Counted from the stretch's first letter, positions 49,407 through 58,518 are shown. The stretch is 64,000 bases of DNA from a beta proteobacterium AAP65 (GCA_001295865.1 LJHW01000012.1:23988-87987), one strand, 5' to 3'. Program-made: numbers and translations. The notes: a model not told the origin generated them from the letters alone.

Positions 49407-49825
49407 AGCGCGTCTTGTTGGTGGATGACGAGCCCCACCTGCTGATGGCGCTGCAGCGCCTGCTGCGCGGCGCCTTGGGGCCGGATGTGGTGATCGACGC
49501 CTTGAGCGACCCGCTGCTGGCGCTGGCGCAGGTGCGGCGCTGCCGCTACGACGTGGTGGTGTCAGACCTGCGCATGCCCGAGCTCGACGGGCTGGGCCTG
49601 CTGATGCTGGTGTCGGCTGTGCAGCCGCAGGCCGTGCGTGTGCTGCTCACGGGCAGCAGCGACTTCGCCACCGCGCAGGCGGCCATCAACGAAGCGGGCG
49701 TCTTCCGCTACCTGTGCAAGCCGTGGAATGCGCAGGAACTGCGCCTGCATCTGCAGGCTGCCCTGGCGCAGGCGGCGCGGCTGGCCGAAGCCGAGGCGGG
49801 CAACAAAAAGCCCGTGCTCGCTTGA
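49403..49825 (+). CDS. Stand-alone receiver domain response regulator
   Basis: A 140-aa protein that is mostly a CheY-like receiver: LLVDDEPHLLMAL, phospho-Asp in VVVSDLRMPELDG, Thr/Ser switch in VLLTGSSDF and Lys in YLCKPWNAQELR. No output domain follows, only an Ala/Glu-rich helical tail. Its sequence is clearly related to the receivers of the EAL and HD-GYP proteins of the same operon. It could be a phosphate sink or a shuttle. Last gene of the operon. Confidence 0.92.
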   Translation: MKRVLLVDDEPHLLMALQRLLRGALGPDVVIDALSDPLLALAQVRRCRYDVVVSDLRMPELDGLGLLMLVSAVQPQAVRVLLTGSSDFATAQAAINEAGVFRYLCKPWNAQELRLHLQAALAQAARLAEAEAGNKKPVLA

Positions 49826-49840
49826 GGGCGGGCACGGGCT
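49809..49840 (+). terminator. Hairpin at end of the c-di-GMP operon
   Basis: A 9-bp stem AGCCCGTGC / GCACGGGCT that includes the last codons and stop of the receiver gene. It has only GTGTTT downstream in place of a clean T-tract, so termination is likely but not certain. Confidence 0.55.
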
Positions 49841-49848
49841 GCTGTGTT

Positions 49849-49925
49849 TGGTGGCGCTTCAGGGATTTGAACCCCGGACCTGCGGATTATGATTCCGTCG
49901 CTCTAACCAGCTGAGCTAAAGCGCC
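49849..49925 (-). tRNA. tRNA-Met (anticodon CAT)
   Basis: A 77-nt cloverleaf with encoded CCA. Acceptor GGCGCTT pairs with AAGCGCC; the anticodon stem-loop contains ATCATAA with CAT as anticodon; the T arm is CGGGG-TTCAAAT-CCCTG. The A-to-C pair at the top of the anticodon stem is a mismatch. It lacks the initiator features, so it is elongator tRNA-Met; a tRNA-Ile2 with lysidine at C34 has the same written anticodon and cannot be ruled out by eye. Confidence 0.93.
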
Positions 49926-49989
49926 TTGTGAGCCGCGCATTATAGCCAAAGCTCTGGCAGCTTTTCAAAGGCGGTTTTCCGGTCCCACG

Positions 49990-51090
49990 ATGTTCAGTTT
50001 CTTCAAGAAGAAGCCGCCTGCGGCTGCGCCCGCTGCACCCCTGCCGGCACCTGCCCCTGCACCCACTTCCGCACCCGCTGCCACTGCAGCGCCGGCACCC
50101 GTCGCGGTGCAGGCTGCAGCGCCTGCTGTGGCGGCGCCGCTCGTCGCCAACGCTGCCGCCCCGGCGCCTGAGGCCCGCGGCGGCTGGCTCGGCCGTCTGG
50201 CGCAGGGCCTGCGCAAGACCGGCAGCAGCATCGCGCAGGTCTTCACCGGCACGCGCATTGACGATGCGCTCTACGAAGAGCTGGAGTCGGCACTGCTGAT
50301 GGCCGATGCCGGCGTGGCCGCCACCGAGCACCTGCTGGCCGACCTGAAGCGCCGCGTGAAGGACACCAAGGCCACCGATCCGGCGGCCGTGAAGCAGCTG
50401 CTGGCGGCCGCCGTGACCGAACTGCTGCAGCCGCTGGAGCGTGAGCTGCGCATCGGCGCGGCCACGCCCACGGTGATCATGGTCACTGGCGTCAATGGCG
50501 CGGGCAAGACCACCAGCATCGGCAAGCTCACGCGCCACCTGGCCGAGGCCGACTGCAAGGTGCTGCTGGCGGCGGCCGACACCTTTCGCGCCGCGGCGCG
50601 CGAGCAGCTGGCGGTGTGGGCCGACCGCAACCGCGTGGAGATCGTCAGCCAGGAAGGCGGCGACCCGGCGGCCGTGAGTTTCGACGCCGTGAGCGCCGGC
50701 CGCGCGCGCGGATGCGATGTGGTCATCGCCGACACCGCCGGCCGCCTGCCCACGCAGACGCATTTGATGGAAGAGCTGAAGAAGATCCGCCGCACCATTG
50801 GCAAGGCGCAAGAAGGTGCACCGCACGAGGTGCTGCTGGTCGTGGACGGCAACACCGGCCAGAACGCGCTGGCGCAGGTGAAGGCCTTCGACGCCGCGCT
50901 GGGCCTCACCGGGCTGATCGTCACCAAGCTCGACGGCACAGCCAAGGGCGGCGTGCTGGCCGCCATCGCGCGCTGGGGCCGTGAACGGGCCGGCGGGCCG
51001 GTGCCGGTTTACTTCATCGGCATCGGCGAGAAGCTGGAAGACCTGCAGACCTTCAAGGCGCAGGAGTTCGCACAGGCGCTGCTGGGCTGA
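49990..51090 (+). CDS. ftsY: Signal recognition particle receptor FtsY
   Basis: A 366-aa SRP receptor GTPase. An Ala/Pro-rich linker of about 60 residues follows a Lys-rich start (MFSFFKKKPP). The NG domain has GVNGAGKTTSIGKL (residue about 167), DTFRAAAREQL, DTAGRLPTQ and TKLDGTAKGG. It docks ribosome-SRP complexes at the membrane with Ffh, encoded about 1 kb away. Confidence 0.97.
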   Translation: MFSFFKKKPPAAAPAAPLPAPAPAPTSAPAATAAPAPVAVQAAAPAVAAPLVANAAAPAPEARGGWLGRLAQGLRKTGSSIAQVFTGTRIDDALYEELESALLMADAGVAATEHLLADLKRRVKDTKATDPAAVKQLLAAAVTELLQPLERELRIGAATPTVIMVTGVNGAGKTTSIGKLTRHLAEADCKVLLAAADTFRAAAREQLAVWADRNRVEIVSQEGGDPAAVSFDAVSAGRARGCDVVIADTAGRLPTQTHLMEELKKIRRTIGKAQEGAPHEVLLVVDGNTGQNALAQVKAFDAALGLTGLIVTKLDGTAKGGVLAAIARWGRERAGGPVPVYFIGIGEKLEDLQTFKAQEFAQALLG

Positions 51091-51132
51091 GCATCCGGCC
51101 GCGTGGGCGGCTTGAGCGGCTTTGAACGCGCT

Positions 51133-51852
51133 TCAGCGCCGCGCCGGTTCTGCTTCCAGCTCTTCGAAGAAGGCCGAGGGCACGGGCTCCATCGCGGGGT
51201 CGAACTGCGCCTCGAAGGCGGCGCGGTCACCTTCCGACAACACCTCGGCGATGTCGGGCACCGGGATCAGCGGCATCGGCCGCGAGCTGACTGGCGCCGC
51301 GGCCTTGGCGGCGGCCGCGGCCACAGCCGCACCCCCCACCACCGCCGTCATCGCGTGCCGCACCTCGCCCGGCGAGGGCAGGGCGTCTTCGCTCCAGGTG
51401 ATGACGTGCACACCGGCCTTGCGCAGCACACGCGCCATGCGCTCGTGGCGGCGGCGTGAACGTTCGCTCTCGCCGGGCGAGCGGATGTCGACGACGGCCA
51501 GCACCCGCGAGCCGGCGTCGCAGACCAGCAGGTCGGCGCTGAGCGAGCCCACACGTTGCAGCCAGTCGATGTAGGAATGGCGCGCCGGCACGCGGATGAA
51601 TCGCGACAGCGGCACCTGCGCCAGCACCAGAAAGCCCGGCATCGCGCGGCGCAAGAGCTCGTAGGCCTGGCGCTCGGCGATGGTCAGCACACGCGCCGCC
51701 TCGGGCGGCCACGAGGCCACGGTGTCCAGCGCTTCGCGGCTCTGGCTGCGCTGGGCGCTCTGGCGCTGCCGCATCCGCATGGCCAACCACGCCAGCAGCA
51801 ACAGCACGGTGGCCGGCAAGGCAAAAGCGGCGTTCGGGAACAAGGCATCCAT
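51133..51852 (-). CDS. DUF2726 domain protein, membrane-anchored
   Basis: A 239-aa protein. An N-terminal membrane segment (FALPATVLLLLAWLAMRM) is followed by a DUF2726-type domain related to restriction-endonuclease folds: LTIAERQAYELLRRAMPGF, QVPLSRFIRV, YIDWLQRVGSLSADLLVCD and LAVVDIRSP. The catalytic signature is not clear. The C-terminal third is Ala/Pro-rich. ATG 51852 is preferred over TTG 51864. Function unknown. Confidence 0.78.
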   Translation of the reverse strand: MDALFPNAAFALPATVLLLLAWLAMRMRQRQSAQRSQSREALDTVASWPPEAARVLTIAERQAYELLRRAMPGFLVLAQVPLSRFIRVPARHSYIDWLQRVGSLSADLLVCDAGSRVLAVVDIRSPGESERSRRRHERMARVLRKAGVHVITWSEDALPSPGEVRHAMTAVVGGAAVAAAAAKAAAPVSSRPMPLIPVPDIAEVLSEGDRAAFEAQFDPAMEPVPSAFFEELEAEPARR

Positions 51853-52032
51853 GGGCGGGGGCAAGGCGTGGAGTGGGTGGCGGTCGAACCCGGAAGATCG
51901 GCCGAAGTGCCGCCCCGATCAACGGTGCAGCGCACAAAAGGCGTGTCAAGGCGTATCGCCAGCCCCCGAACGCAGGGCCAAACGCGGCATTTGCCGCAGC
52001 GCGGGGTGTAGCTTGGGCCTCAGCGCGGCATC

Positions 52033-53412
52033 TCAGCGCGGCATGCCGGGGAAGCCGCCCCCACCTGGGCCCCCCATGCCGCCCATGCGCTTCATCATCT
52101 TCATCAGGCCGCCGCCCTTCATCTTCTTCATCATGCCCTGCATCTGGTCGAACTGGTTGAGCAGGCGGTTGACCTCTTGCACGTGCACACCAGCGCCGGC
52201 GGCGATGCGGCGCTTGCGGCTGGCCTTGAGCAGTTCGGGCTTGCGGCGCTCCAGCGGCGTCATGCTGTTGATGATGCCTTCCATGCGCTTCACGTCGCGC
52301 TCGGCCTTGTCCATGTCGGCGCCTGCGGCCTTGGCCGTGAGCTGGCTGGGCAGCTTGTCCATCAAGCTCGACAGGCCGCCCATCTTCTTCATCTGGCTGA
52401 TCTGGGCCAGGAAGTCGTTGAGGTCAAAGCCGCCGCCTGACTTCATCTTGTCGGCGAACTTCTGCGCCGCCTCGACGTCGACGCCCTTCTGCACCTCTTC
52501 GACCAGCGCGACGATGTCGCCCATGCCCAGCACGCGCCCGGCGTGGCGCTCGGCGTCGAAGACCTCCAGGCCGTCGATCTTCTCGCTGACGCCCGCAAAC
52601 TTGATGGGCGCGCCGGTGATCTGGCGCACGCTGAGCGCTGCGCCGCCGCGGCTGTCGCCGTCCAGCTTGGTGAGCACCACGCCCGTGAGCGGCAGCGCGT
52701 CCTTGAAGGCCTTGGCTGTGTTCACCGCGTCCTGGCCCTGCATGGCGTCGACGACGAAGAGTGTCTCCACCGGGTTCAGCGCCGCGTGCAGCTCGCGGAT
52801 CTCGGCCATCAGCGCTTCGTCGATGCCCAGGCGGCCGGCGGTGTCGACCAGCAGCACATCGAAGTAGTGGCGCTTGGCGTAGTCCAGCGCCGCCAGGGCG
52901 ATCTCGCGCGGCTTCTGCGTCGGGTCGGAGGGGAACCACTCGCCGCCGGCCTGCGCCGTGACGGTCTTCAGCTGTTCGATGGCCGCCGGGCGGTAGACGT
53001 CGGCCGAGACCGTGAGCACCTTCTTCTTGCGCTTGGTGATCAGGTGCTTGGTGAGCTTGGCCGTGGTGGTGGTCTTGCCCGCGCCCTGCAGGCCGGCCAT
53101 CAGGATGACGGCGGGCGGCTGCGCCGCGAGGTTGACGTCGGAGACACCCTCGCCCATGGTGGCGGCGAGTTCCTTGTGCACGATGCCCACCAGCGCCTGG
53201 CCGGGGTTCAGCGAACCGGCGACCTCGGTGCCCAGCGCCTTGTCCTTCACGCGGGCGATGAAGTCGCGCACCACGGGCAGGGCCACGTCGGCTTCCAGCA
53301 GGGCCATGCGCACTTCGCGCAGCATGTCCTGCACGTTGGCTTCGGTGATGCGGGCCTGCCCGCGCATGGTCTTGACCAGCTTGGACAGGCGGTCTGAGAG
53401 GGTCGAAGCCAT
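52033..53412 (-). CDS. ffh: Signal recognition particle protein Ffh (SRP54)
   Basis: A 459-aa SRP GTPase. The NG domain has GLQGAGKTTTTAKL (residue about 106), DTAGRLGIDEALM and TKLDGDSRGGAAL; the Met-rich M domain (MQGMMKKMKGGGLMKMM) binds signal peptides and 4.5S RNA. Translation is terminated by a Gly/Met-rich tail. It is divergent from the CcsA-like gene. The ATG at 53412 gives the standard MASTLSDRLSKLVKTMRG N-terminus. Confidence 0.97.
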   Translation of the reverse strand: MASTLSDRLSKLVKTMRGQARITEANVQDMLREVRMALLEADVALPVVRDFIARVKDKALGTEVAGSLNPGQALVGIVHKELAATMGEGVSDVNLAAQPPAVILMAGLQGAGKTTTTAKLTKHLITKRKKKVLTVSADVYRPAAIEQLKTVTAQAGGEWFPSDPTQKPREIALAALDYAKRHYFDVLLVDTAGRLGIDEALMAEIRELHAALNPVETLFVVDAMQGQDAVNTAKAFKDALPLTGVVLTKLDGDSRGGAALSVRQITGAPIKFAGVSEKIDGLEVFDAERHAGRVLGMGDIVALVEEVQKGVDVEAAQKFADKMKSGGGFDLNDFLAQISQMKKMGGLSSLMDKLPSQLTAKAAGADMDKAERDVKRMEGIINSMTPLERRKPELLKASRKRRIAAGAGVHVQEVNRLLNQFDQMQGMMKKMKGGGLMKMMKRMGGMGGPGGGGFPGMPR

Positions 53413-53462
53413 GGCGTCTCGGTGGCACCCGGGCGGGGGCGCGTGGTCAGTACACTGTCTGG

Positions 53463-54302
53463 ATGATTCTATCGAGCACGTCCCCGACCCTCGCCCCTGG
53501 TGGCGGGCTGTTGCTGGTGGCCGTGACCCTGCTGCTCTACGCCGTGGCCGCGGTGCCCGCCGCGCTGCTGCGCCGCTTCTCGGCGGCGGCCTTGCTGGGC
53601 GGCTGGGCGCTGCACGGTCTGCTGCTGTTGATCGACATCGCCGGCATCGGCCTGCCCACGCCGGGCGCGCGCCTGGGTTTTGCGCCGGTGCTGTCGGTGA
53701 CGGTGTGGCTGGTGATCGCGGTGTACGCGGTGGAAAGCCGTTTCGTGCCCCTGCTGGCCGTGCGCCGGGGGCTGGCGGTGGCCGGGGCGCTGGCGGTGGT
53801 GGTGATGGCGTCTTTTCCGGGCGAGGTGCGCCCCATCCACTCGGGCCTGGCGCCGCTGCACTTCGTGCTGGGCGTGGGCGCCTACGGCCTGTTCGGGGCC
53901 GCGGTGCTGCATGCCCTGATGCTCGATGCGGCCGAGCGCCGCCTGCGCACGGGCGGCCCAGGCGCCCGCCTGCAGGCGCTGAACGCCGGTGCCATGGGCA
54001 TGCCGCTGCTGCAGCTGGAGCGGGTGACCTTCCGTTTTGTCGAAGCCGGCTTTGCCGTGCTGACCGCCACGCTGGTCTTGGGCTTCCTGAACACCGTGCA
54101 GTGGCGTTGGAACGATCACAAGGCCGTTTTTTCGCTGCTCGCCTGGGCGGTGTTCGCCGCTTTGCTGCTGGGCCGCCGTCTGCAGGGCTGGCGCGGCAAA
54201 CGCGCCACGCGGTGGCTTTACGTGGGGGCGGTGCTGCTGCTGCTGGGCTATGCGGGCTCGCGCTTCGTGGTTGAAGTGCTGCTGAGCCCGGCTGCGGCAT
54301 GA
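53463..54302 (+). CDS. CcsA/YpjD-like cytochrome c assembly family membrane protein
   Basis: A 279-aa membrane protein with about eight hydrophobic segments, of the CcsA/HemX/YpjD family. Conserved His residues lie in PIHSGLAPLHFVLGVGAYG and NDHKAVFSLLAW. YpjD-type genes are usually next to ffh, as here. TACACT at 53451-53456 would start the transcript at the ATG. Its precise role in haem or cytochrome biogenesis is not established for this subgroup. Confidence 0.85.
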   Translation: MILSSTSPTLAPGGGLLLVAVTLLLYAVAAVPAALLRRFSAAALLGGWALHGLLLLIDIAGIGLPTPGARLGFAPVLSVTVWLVIAVYAVESRFVPLLAVRRGLAVAGALAVVVMASFPGEVRPIHSGLAPLHFVLGVGAYGLFGAAVLHALMLDAAERRLRTGGPGARLQALNAGAMGMPLLQLERVTFRFVEAGFAVLTATLVLGFLNTVQWRWNDHKAVFSLLAWAVFAALLLGRRLQGWRGKRATRWLYVGAVLLLLGYAGSRFVVEVLLSPAAA

Positions 54303-54330
54303 AGCCGGCCCTGCTGAACCGGTTCCCACG

Positions 54331-54585
54331 ATGATGAAGTACGTTCTGCTGTTGGCCGTGGTCGGCCTGGCCTTGTGGTGGTTCAAGCGCCGCACCAGCG
54401 AGCCTCGGGCCAAGGCGCCGCCGCCCGCCAAGCCTGCGGCCCGCGCAGGCACCAGCGCGGCCGAGCCGGCCACCATGGTGGCCTGCGCGCATTGCGGCGT
54501 GCACCTGCCGCAATCCGAGGCGCTGATGGACGCTGCCGGCCGCCCCTACTGCGGCGAAGCCCACCGCGTCGCCGGCCCGCGCTGA
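54331..54585 (+). CDS. PP0621-like small membrane-anchored protein
   Basis: An 84-aa protein with one N-terminal membrane segment (MMKYVLLLAVVGLALWWFKR), a Pro/Ala linker and a small Cys motif (CAHCGVHLP ... YCGEAHR) that could bind zinc. Such proteins are found beside the CcsA-like gene in Burkholderiales. It sits 28 bp after that gene and 15 bp before pilS. Confidence 0.8.
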   Translation: MMKYVLLLAVVGLALWWFKRRTSEPRAKAPPPAKPAARAGTSAAEPATMVACAHCGVHLPQSEALMDAAGRPYCGEAHRVAGPR

Positions 54586-54600
54586 AGGCCGGCCGCCGGC

Positions 54601-56544
54601 ATGGCCGCCCCTTTCCAGCCTTCCGCGCCCGTCGCGCCCGAACGCCCCGACACCGACCGCCGCAGCGGTGACCGCCGTCGCGGCGGCCGCCGCCGCGACG
54701 ACACACTGCTGGGCACCATCGGCGGCGACAGCCAGGGCGCTGACGACTCGTTCTTCGACGCCGGCTGGCTCGCCTCGGGCGAGGCCAGCGCCGACAGCCG
54801 CTTCCTGCTGCGCCAGGCGCGCCGCATCGTGCACGCGCAAGACGACGCGTTGGCGCGTGTGTACCGCACCTACGCCGCAGCGCGCGCGGTCATCGGCCTC
54901 GGGCTGGTGGGGGCGCAGGGCCTGGGCAGCCTGATGGGCCTGCGGCCGGTGGAGTGGCTGACCTTCATCTCGCTGCTCTACGGCGTGCAGGCCCTCACGT
55001 GGTGGCTGCTGCCCCGTTTCGGCCGCCTGGCGCCGCCGCAGGCCGGGCGCCGGCGCCGGCAGTGGCTGGTCACCATCGGCATCGACCTGCTGGCCTTCTC
55101 GGTGCTGCACTTCCTGGAGGTGGGCAGCTCCTTGAACTACGCAGCGCTCTTGGTGCTGCCTGTGCTGATGGCCGGGGTGCTGACCTCGCGGCTGATGGCC
55201 CTGGGCACGGCAGCGGGCGTCTCTTTGGTGCTGCTCGGTGCAGCCTGGCGCAGCGGCCTCGCCCTGGACGGCGCGGCGCCGTTGATGCTGCAGTCGGGGC
55301 TGGCCGGCCTGGGCATGTTCGTCATCGCGTTGCTGGCTGGTGAGCTGGCCGGGCGCCTGGCGCGTGAAGAGCTCGCCGCGCGTGGCAGCCTGGCGCTGGC
55401 CCGCCAGCAGGCCCAGCTGAACCGGCTGGTGATCGAGGAGATGGTCGACGGTGTACTCGTGGTCGACCGCCGGCTGCGGGTGCGGGCCGCCAACCCGGCG
55501 GCGCGCGCCTTGCTGGTCGACCAGGGCCTGCACCCGCCCGCGCCCTTCGTGCTCGACCGCAACCCGGCCTGGGCCGCGCTGATGCAGGCCGTGGCGCAGG
55601 CCCTGGTGGAAGGGGAGTGGCCCGAGGCCGGGCGCGATGTGATGCTCAGCTTCGGCCAGGGGCACACACGCACGCTGCGCATGCGGGTGCGTTTCATGCG
55701 GGGCCGGGGCCTCGAGCCTGGTGCGCCCGGCGCGCCCGAGGGCAGCGAAGAGCCAGGCGCCGTCGAGCCCTTCGCCGTGCTGCTGCTGGAAGACCTGCGC
55801 ACGCTGCAGGCGCGCATCCGGCAAGAGAAGCTGGCAGCGATGGGGCGCGTCTCGGCCGGCATCGCGCACGAGATCCGCAACCCGCTGGCGGCCATCTCGC
55901 AGGCCAATGCGCTGCTGCTGGAGGATGAGCTGCCTCCCGCGCAGCAGCGCCTGGCGCAGATGGTGGCCGACAACGTCGAACGTCTGAAGCGTCTGGTGGA
56001 AGACGTGATGGAGGTGGCGCCCGGCGGCGAGCCCCACCTGCGCACCATCGACGCCAATGCCGAAGTGGCGGCGGCCGCGGCCGACTGGGCGCGCACGGCT
56101 GGTGTGCCGCTGGCACCCGACAGCCGCCTGCGCGCCGAGTTGCCCGGCGCACCGCTGGGCGTGGTCTTCGACCCCGAGCACCTGCGCCGTGTGCTGGTCA
56201 ACCTGCTGGACAACGCGCACCGCCACGCGAGCCTGGGCCGCGGCGCGGTCTTCCTGCGCCTGGCCGCGCGCGAAGACGGCTGGGCGCAGCTCTCGGTGCT
56301 GAGCGACAGCCCGCCGATACCGCCCGAAGTCGAGCGCCACCTCTTCGAGCCTTTCTTCAGCACCCGCAGCCGCGGCTCGGGCCTAGGCTTGTACATTTGC
56401 CGAGAGCTTTGCGAACGTTATGGCGCGAGCATCGAGTACCGGCCGCGGCCGGCCGCCGAGCGCCTGCGCAACGAGTTCGTGGTGCACATGCGCCGGGCCG
56501 TGCTGCCGGATGCCGGCCATGCGCTGCCCCTGGGGCCGGTTTGA
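54601..56544 (+). CDS. pilS: PilS-like membrane sensor histidine kinase
   Basis: A 647-aa kinase. An Arg-rich soluble N-terminus of about 90 residues is followed by about six membrane segments (residues about 95-260), a PAS-like region (LVIEEMVDGVLVVDRRLRVR), the His site GRVSAGIAHEIRNPLAAISQ and the ATPase core (NLLDNAHRHASLGRG, RGSGLGLYICREL). It is 51 bp upstream of an NtrC-type regulator, matching the PilS-PilR pair that controls pilin genes. The long N-terminus is unusual for PilS. Confidence 0.88.
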   Translation: MAAPFQPSAPVAPERPDTDRRSGDRRRGGRRRDDTLLGTIGGDSQGADDSFFDAGWLASGEASADSRFLLRQARRIVHAQDDALARVYRTYAAARAVIGLGLVGAQGLGSLMGLRPVEWLTFISLLYGVQALTWWLLPRFGRLAPPQAGRRRRQWLVTIGIDLLAFSVLHFLEVGSSLNYAALLVLPVLMAGVLTSRLMALGTAAGVSLVLLGAAWRSGLALDGAAPLMLQSGLAGLGMFVIALLAGELAGRLAREELAARGSLALARQQAQLNRLVIEEMVDGVLVVDRRLRVRAANPAARALLVDQGLHPPAPFVLDRNPAWAALMQAVAQALVEGEWPEAGRDVMLSFGQGHTRTLRMRVRFMRGRGLEPGAPGAPEGSEEPGAVEPFAVLLLEDLRTLQARIRQEKLAAMGRVSAGIAHEIRNPLAAISQANALLLEDELPPAQQRLAQMVADNVERLKRLVEDVMEVAPGGEPHLRTIDANAEVAAAAADWARTAGVPLAPDSRLRAELPGAPLGVVFDPEHLRRVLVNLLDNAHRHASLGRGAVFLRLAAREDGWAQLSVLSDSPPIPPEVERHLFEPFFSTRSRGSGLGLYICRELCERYGASIEYRPRPAAERLRNEFVVHMRRAVLPDAGHALPLGPV

Positions 56545-56595
56545 CGCCCCCACATCTCGTGACACCCCCTCTGCCGCCACCCTGCCGCGCCTGAC

Positions 56596-58119
56596 ATGAG
56601 CCCCACTGCCCACGCCGCATCGGCCTCGAGCGCCCGGCTGCTTGTCGTCGACGACGAGCCCGACCTGCGCACGCTCTACGAGCTCACGCTGGTGCGCGAG
56701 GGCTACGACGTGGAGAGCGCCGGCTCGGTCGACGAAGCCTGGCTGCGCCTGCAGGAGCAGGGCCCGGGGCACTACCAACTCGTCATCACCGACATGCGCC
56801 TGCCCGATGGCAACGGTCTGGACCTGCTGCGCCGCCTGGACAACGCCGGCCGCAGCGAGAAGGCCATCGTCATCACCGCCTACGGCTCGCCTGAAAACGC
56901 GGTCGAGGCGCTGAAGGCCGGGGCCTACGACTACCTCACCAAGCCGGTTGACCTGCGACAGTTTCGCGCGGTGGTGGCCTCGGCGCTGGGGCGTGTGCCC
57001 ATGCCGGCGGTGCCGGCACGGGCAGCGGCGCCCGCGCCTGCTTCAGCCGCGTCGGTGGCGGCAGGCGGCGTGACGGTGCTGCACCCCGCCTTGCGGCGCA
57101 TCGTCGGGGCCGCTCCGTCCATCCAGCAGGTGCGTGGGCTGGTGGAGCGGGTGGCCCAGAGCATGGCGCCGGTGCTGGTGTGCGGCGAGTCGGGCACCGG
57201 CAAAGAACTGGTGGCGCGTGCCGTGCACGAGGTCTCACCGCGCGGCGCCTTGCCCTTCGTCGCGGTGAACTGCGGCGCCATTCCCGAGAACCTGCTGGAA
57301 GCCGAGTTTTTCGGCTACCGCAAGGGCGCCTTCACCGGCGCGAACGAAGACCGCGACGGCTTCTTCCAGGCGGCGCAGGGCGGCACGCTCTTCCTCGACG
57401 AGATCGGCGACCTGCCGCTGCCGATGCAGAGCAAGCTTTTGCGCGTGATCCAGGAGCGCGCGGTGCGACCGCTCGGTGCCACGGCCGAGACGCCGGTCAA
57501 CGTGCGCATCGTCAGCGCCACGCACAAGGACCTGGCCGCCGAGGTGCAGGCCGGGCGTTTTCGCCAGGATCTGTTCTACCGCCTGAACGTCATCCGCATC
57601 ACCATGCCGCCGCTGCGCGAGCGCCTGGACGACCTGCCGGCCTTGTGCGGCAGCGTGCTGCAGCGCATAGCGCGCGATGCAGGCGTGAGCCCGGTGCCGA
57701 CCCTGGCGCACGAGGCGCTGCAGCACCTGGCGCGCTACGGATTCCCGGGCAACGTGCGCGAACTCGAGAACCTGTTGCACCGTGCCCTGGCGCTGGCCGA
57801 TGGGGCGCGCATCGAAAGGGCCGATCTCGGCCTGCCTGAGGCCGTGCTGGGCGAGGCGGGCGACATGGAAGCGAACACGGTGCCGGCGCCATTGCTGCCC
57901 CTGCCTGCGCCGACGACGCCCCCGGCCGGCAGCGCGACGCTGCCCACCGACCTGGCGGTGTATCTCGACAGCATCGAGCGTGACATCCTGGAACGCGCGC
58001 TCGAGCGCCACCGCTACAACCGCACGGCGGCAGGGGCGAGCCTGGGTTTGTCGCTGCGGCAGATGCGCTACCGCATGGCCCGCCTGGGCGTGGGCGCAGC
58101 CGACAGCGACGCCGACTGA
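56596..58119 (+). CDS. pilR: PilR-like sigma54-dependent response regulator
   Basis: A 507-aa NtrC-family activator. The receiver has VVDDEPDLRTLYEL and phospho-Asp in VITDMRLPDG; the AAA+ domain has Walker A GESGTGKE (residue about 197) and the sigma54-contact loop KGAFTGANEDRDGFFQA; a Fis-type helix-turn-helix ends the protein (NRTAAGASLGLSLRQMRYRM). A Pro/Ala linker of about 35 residues joins receiver and AAA+. Paired with pilS, it probably activates pilA-type genes elsewhere; pilBCD of this window are possible but unproven targets. Confidence 0.92.
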   Translation: MSPTAHAASASSARLLVVDDEPDLRTLYELTLVREGYDVESAGSVDEAWLRLQEQGPGHYQLVITDMRLPDGNGLDLLRRLDNAGRSEKAIVITAYGSPENAVEALKAGAYDYLTKPVDLRQFRAVVASALGRVPMPAVPARAAAPAPASAASVAAGGVTVLHPALRRIVGAAPSIQQVRGLVERVAQSMAPVLVCGESGTGKELVARAVHEVSPRGALPFVAVNCGAIPENLLEAEFFGYRKGAFTGANEDRDGFFQAAQGGTLFLDEIGDLPLPMQSKLLRVIQERAVRPLGATAETPVNVRIVSATHKDLAAEVQAGRFRQDLFYRLNVIRITMPPLRERLDDLPALCGSVLQRIARDAGVSPVPTLAHEALQHLARYGFPGNVRELENLLHRALALADGARIERADLGLPEAVLGEAGDMEANTVPAPLLPLPAPTTPPAGSATLPTDLAVYLDSIERDILERALERHRYNRTAAGASLGLSLRQMRYRMARLGVGAADSDAD

Positions 58120-58407
58120 ATGCCCGCGCGCCGGGTGCCGGGCACTGTGGCGGCGGCGCGACCTCCGCACATTTTTTTCAGCTGCAAAGGCGCCGCGCGC
58201 TGGCCGGCCCAGGCCTGCGCCGCAAGGCCAGAAACGACGCGCGTTTCCGGGCGCTTTCGGGCGCGAGCCCGCACCATTCCTGCCGATCAGGGCGGCGGTG
58301 CAGCGGTGGCGCGGCCTGTGCTGCGGGCACCTCGCGTGGGGCGGGTTCCGGGGCCTGTTGTGGCCCGCCTGGGTGGCGTGCACACCACCGGGAAATCACG
58401 GTCGTGG

Positions 58408-58455
58408 ACACTAGCCGTAGTGGCTTGGCAGCCCATGGCACCCCAGATATAGTGC
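58408..58455. promoter_or_regulatory. Two NrdR-like boxes upstream of nrdA
   Basis: Box 1 (58408-58423) and box 2 (58440-58455) each match about 11 of 16 positions of the NrdR box pattern (ACAC..AT..GTGT), with conserved ACAC-type and GTG arms. They are 16 bp apart, or about three helical turns between centres, the spacing typical of NrdR box pairs. The gap contains the -35 element and box 2 covers the -10. NrdR, a ribonucleotide-sensing repressor, is not encoded in the window. Confidence 0.72.
58425..58453 (+). promoter_or_regulatory. nrdA promoter (sigma70 type)
   Basis: TTGGCA (58425-58430), a 17-bp spacer and TATAGT (58448-58453). Transcription would start near 58460, leaving a leader of about 275 nt before the nrdA ATG. 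It lies within the NrdR-like box pair. Confidence 0.75.
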
Positions 58456-58456
58456 C

Positions 58457-58477
58457 TTCACGTGATAATCTCGTGAA
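58457..58477. promoter_or_regulatory. Inverted repeat at the nrdA transcription start
   Basis: A perfect 6-bp repeat TTCACG-N9-CGTGAA centred on 58467, right after the -10. It may be an extra operator or a hairpin at the 5' end of the mRNA. Confidence 0.5.
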
Positions 58478-58518
58478 CGCGTCGGGCCGCTGAGCGGTCA
58501 GGCTCGGTCGGGTGGTGG

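Noticed and set aside
53413..56340. N-terminal extension of ffh to 1435 aa
   Set aside because: The added 976 residues are low-complexity Arg/Ala/Gln sequence antisense to pilS and the ccsA-like gene. Ffh has a normal start at 53412.
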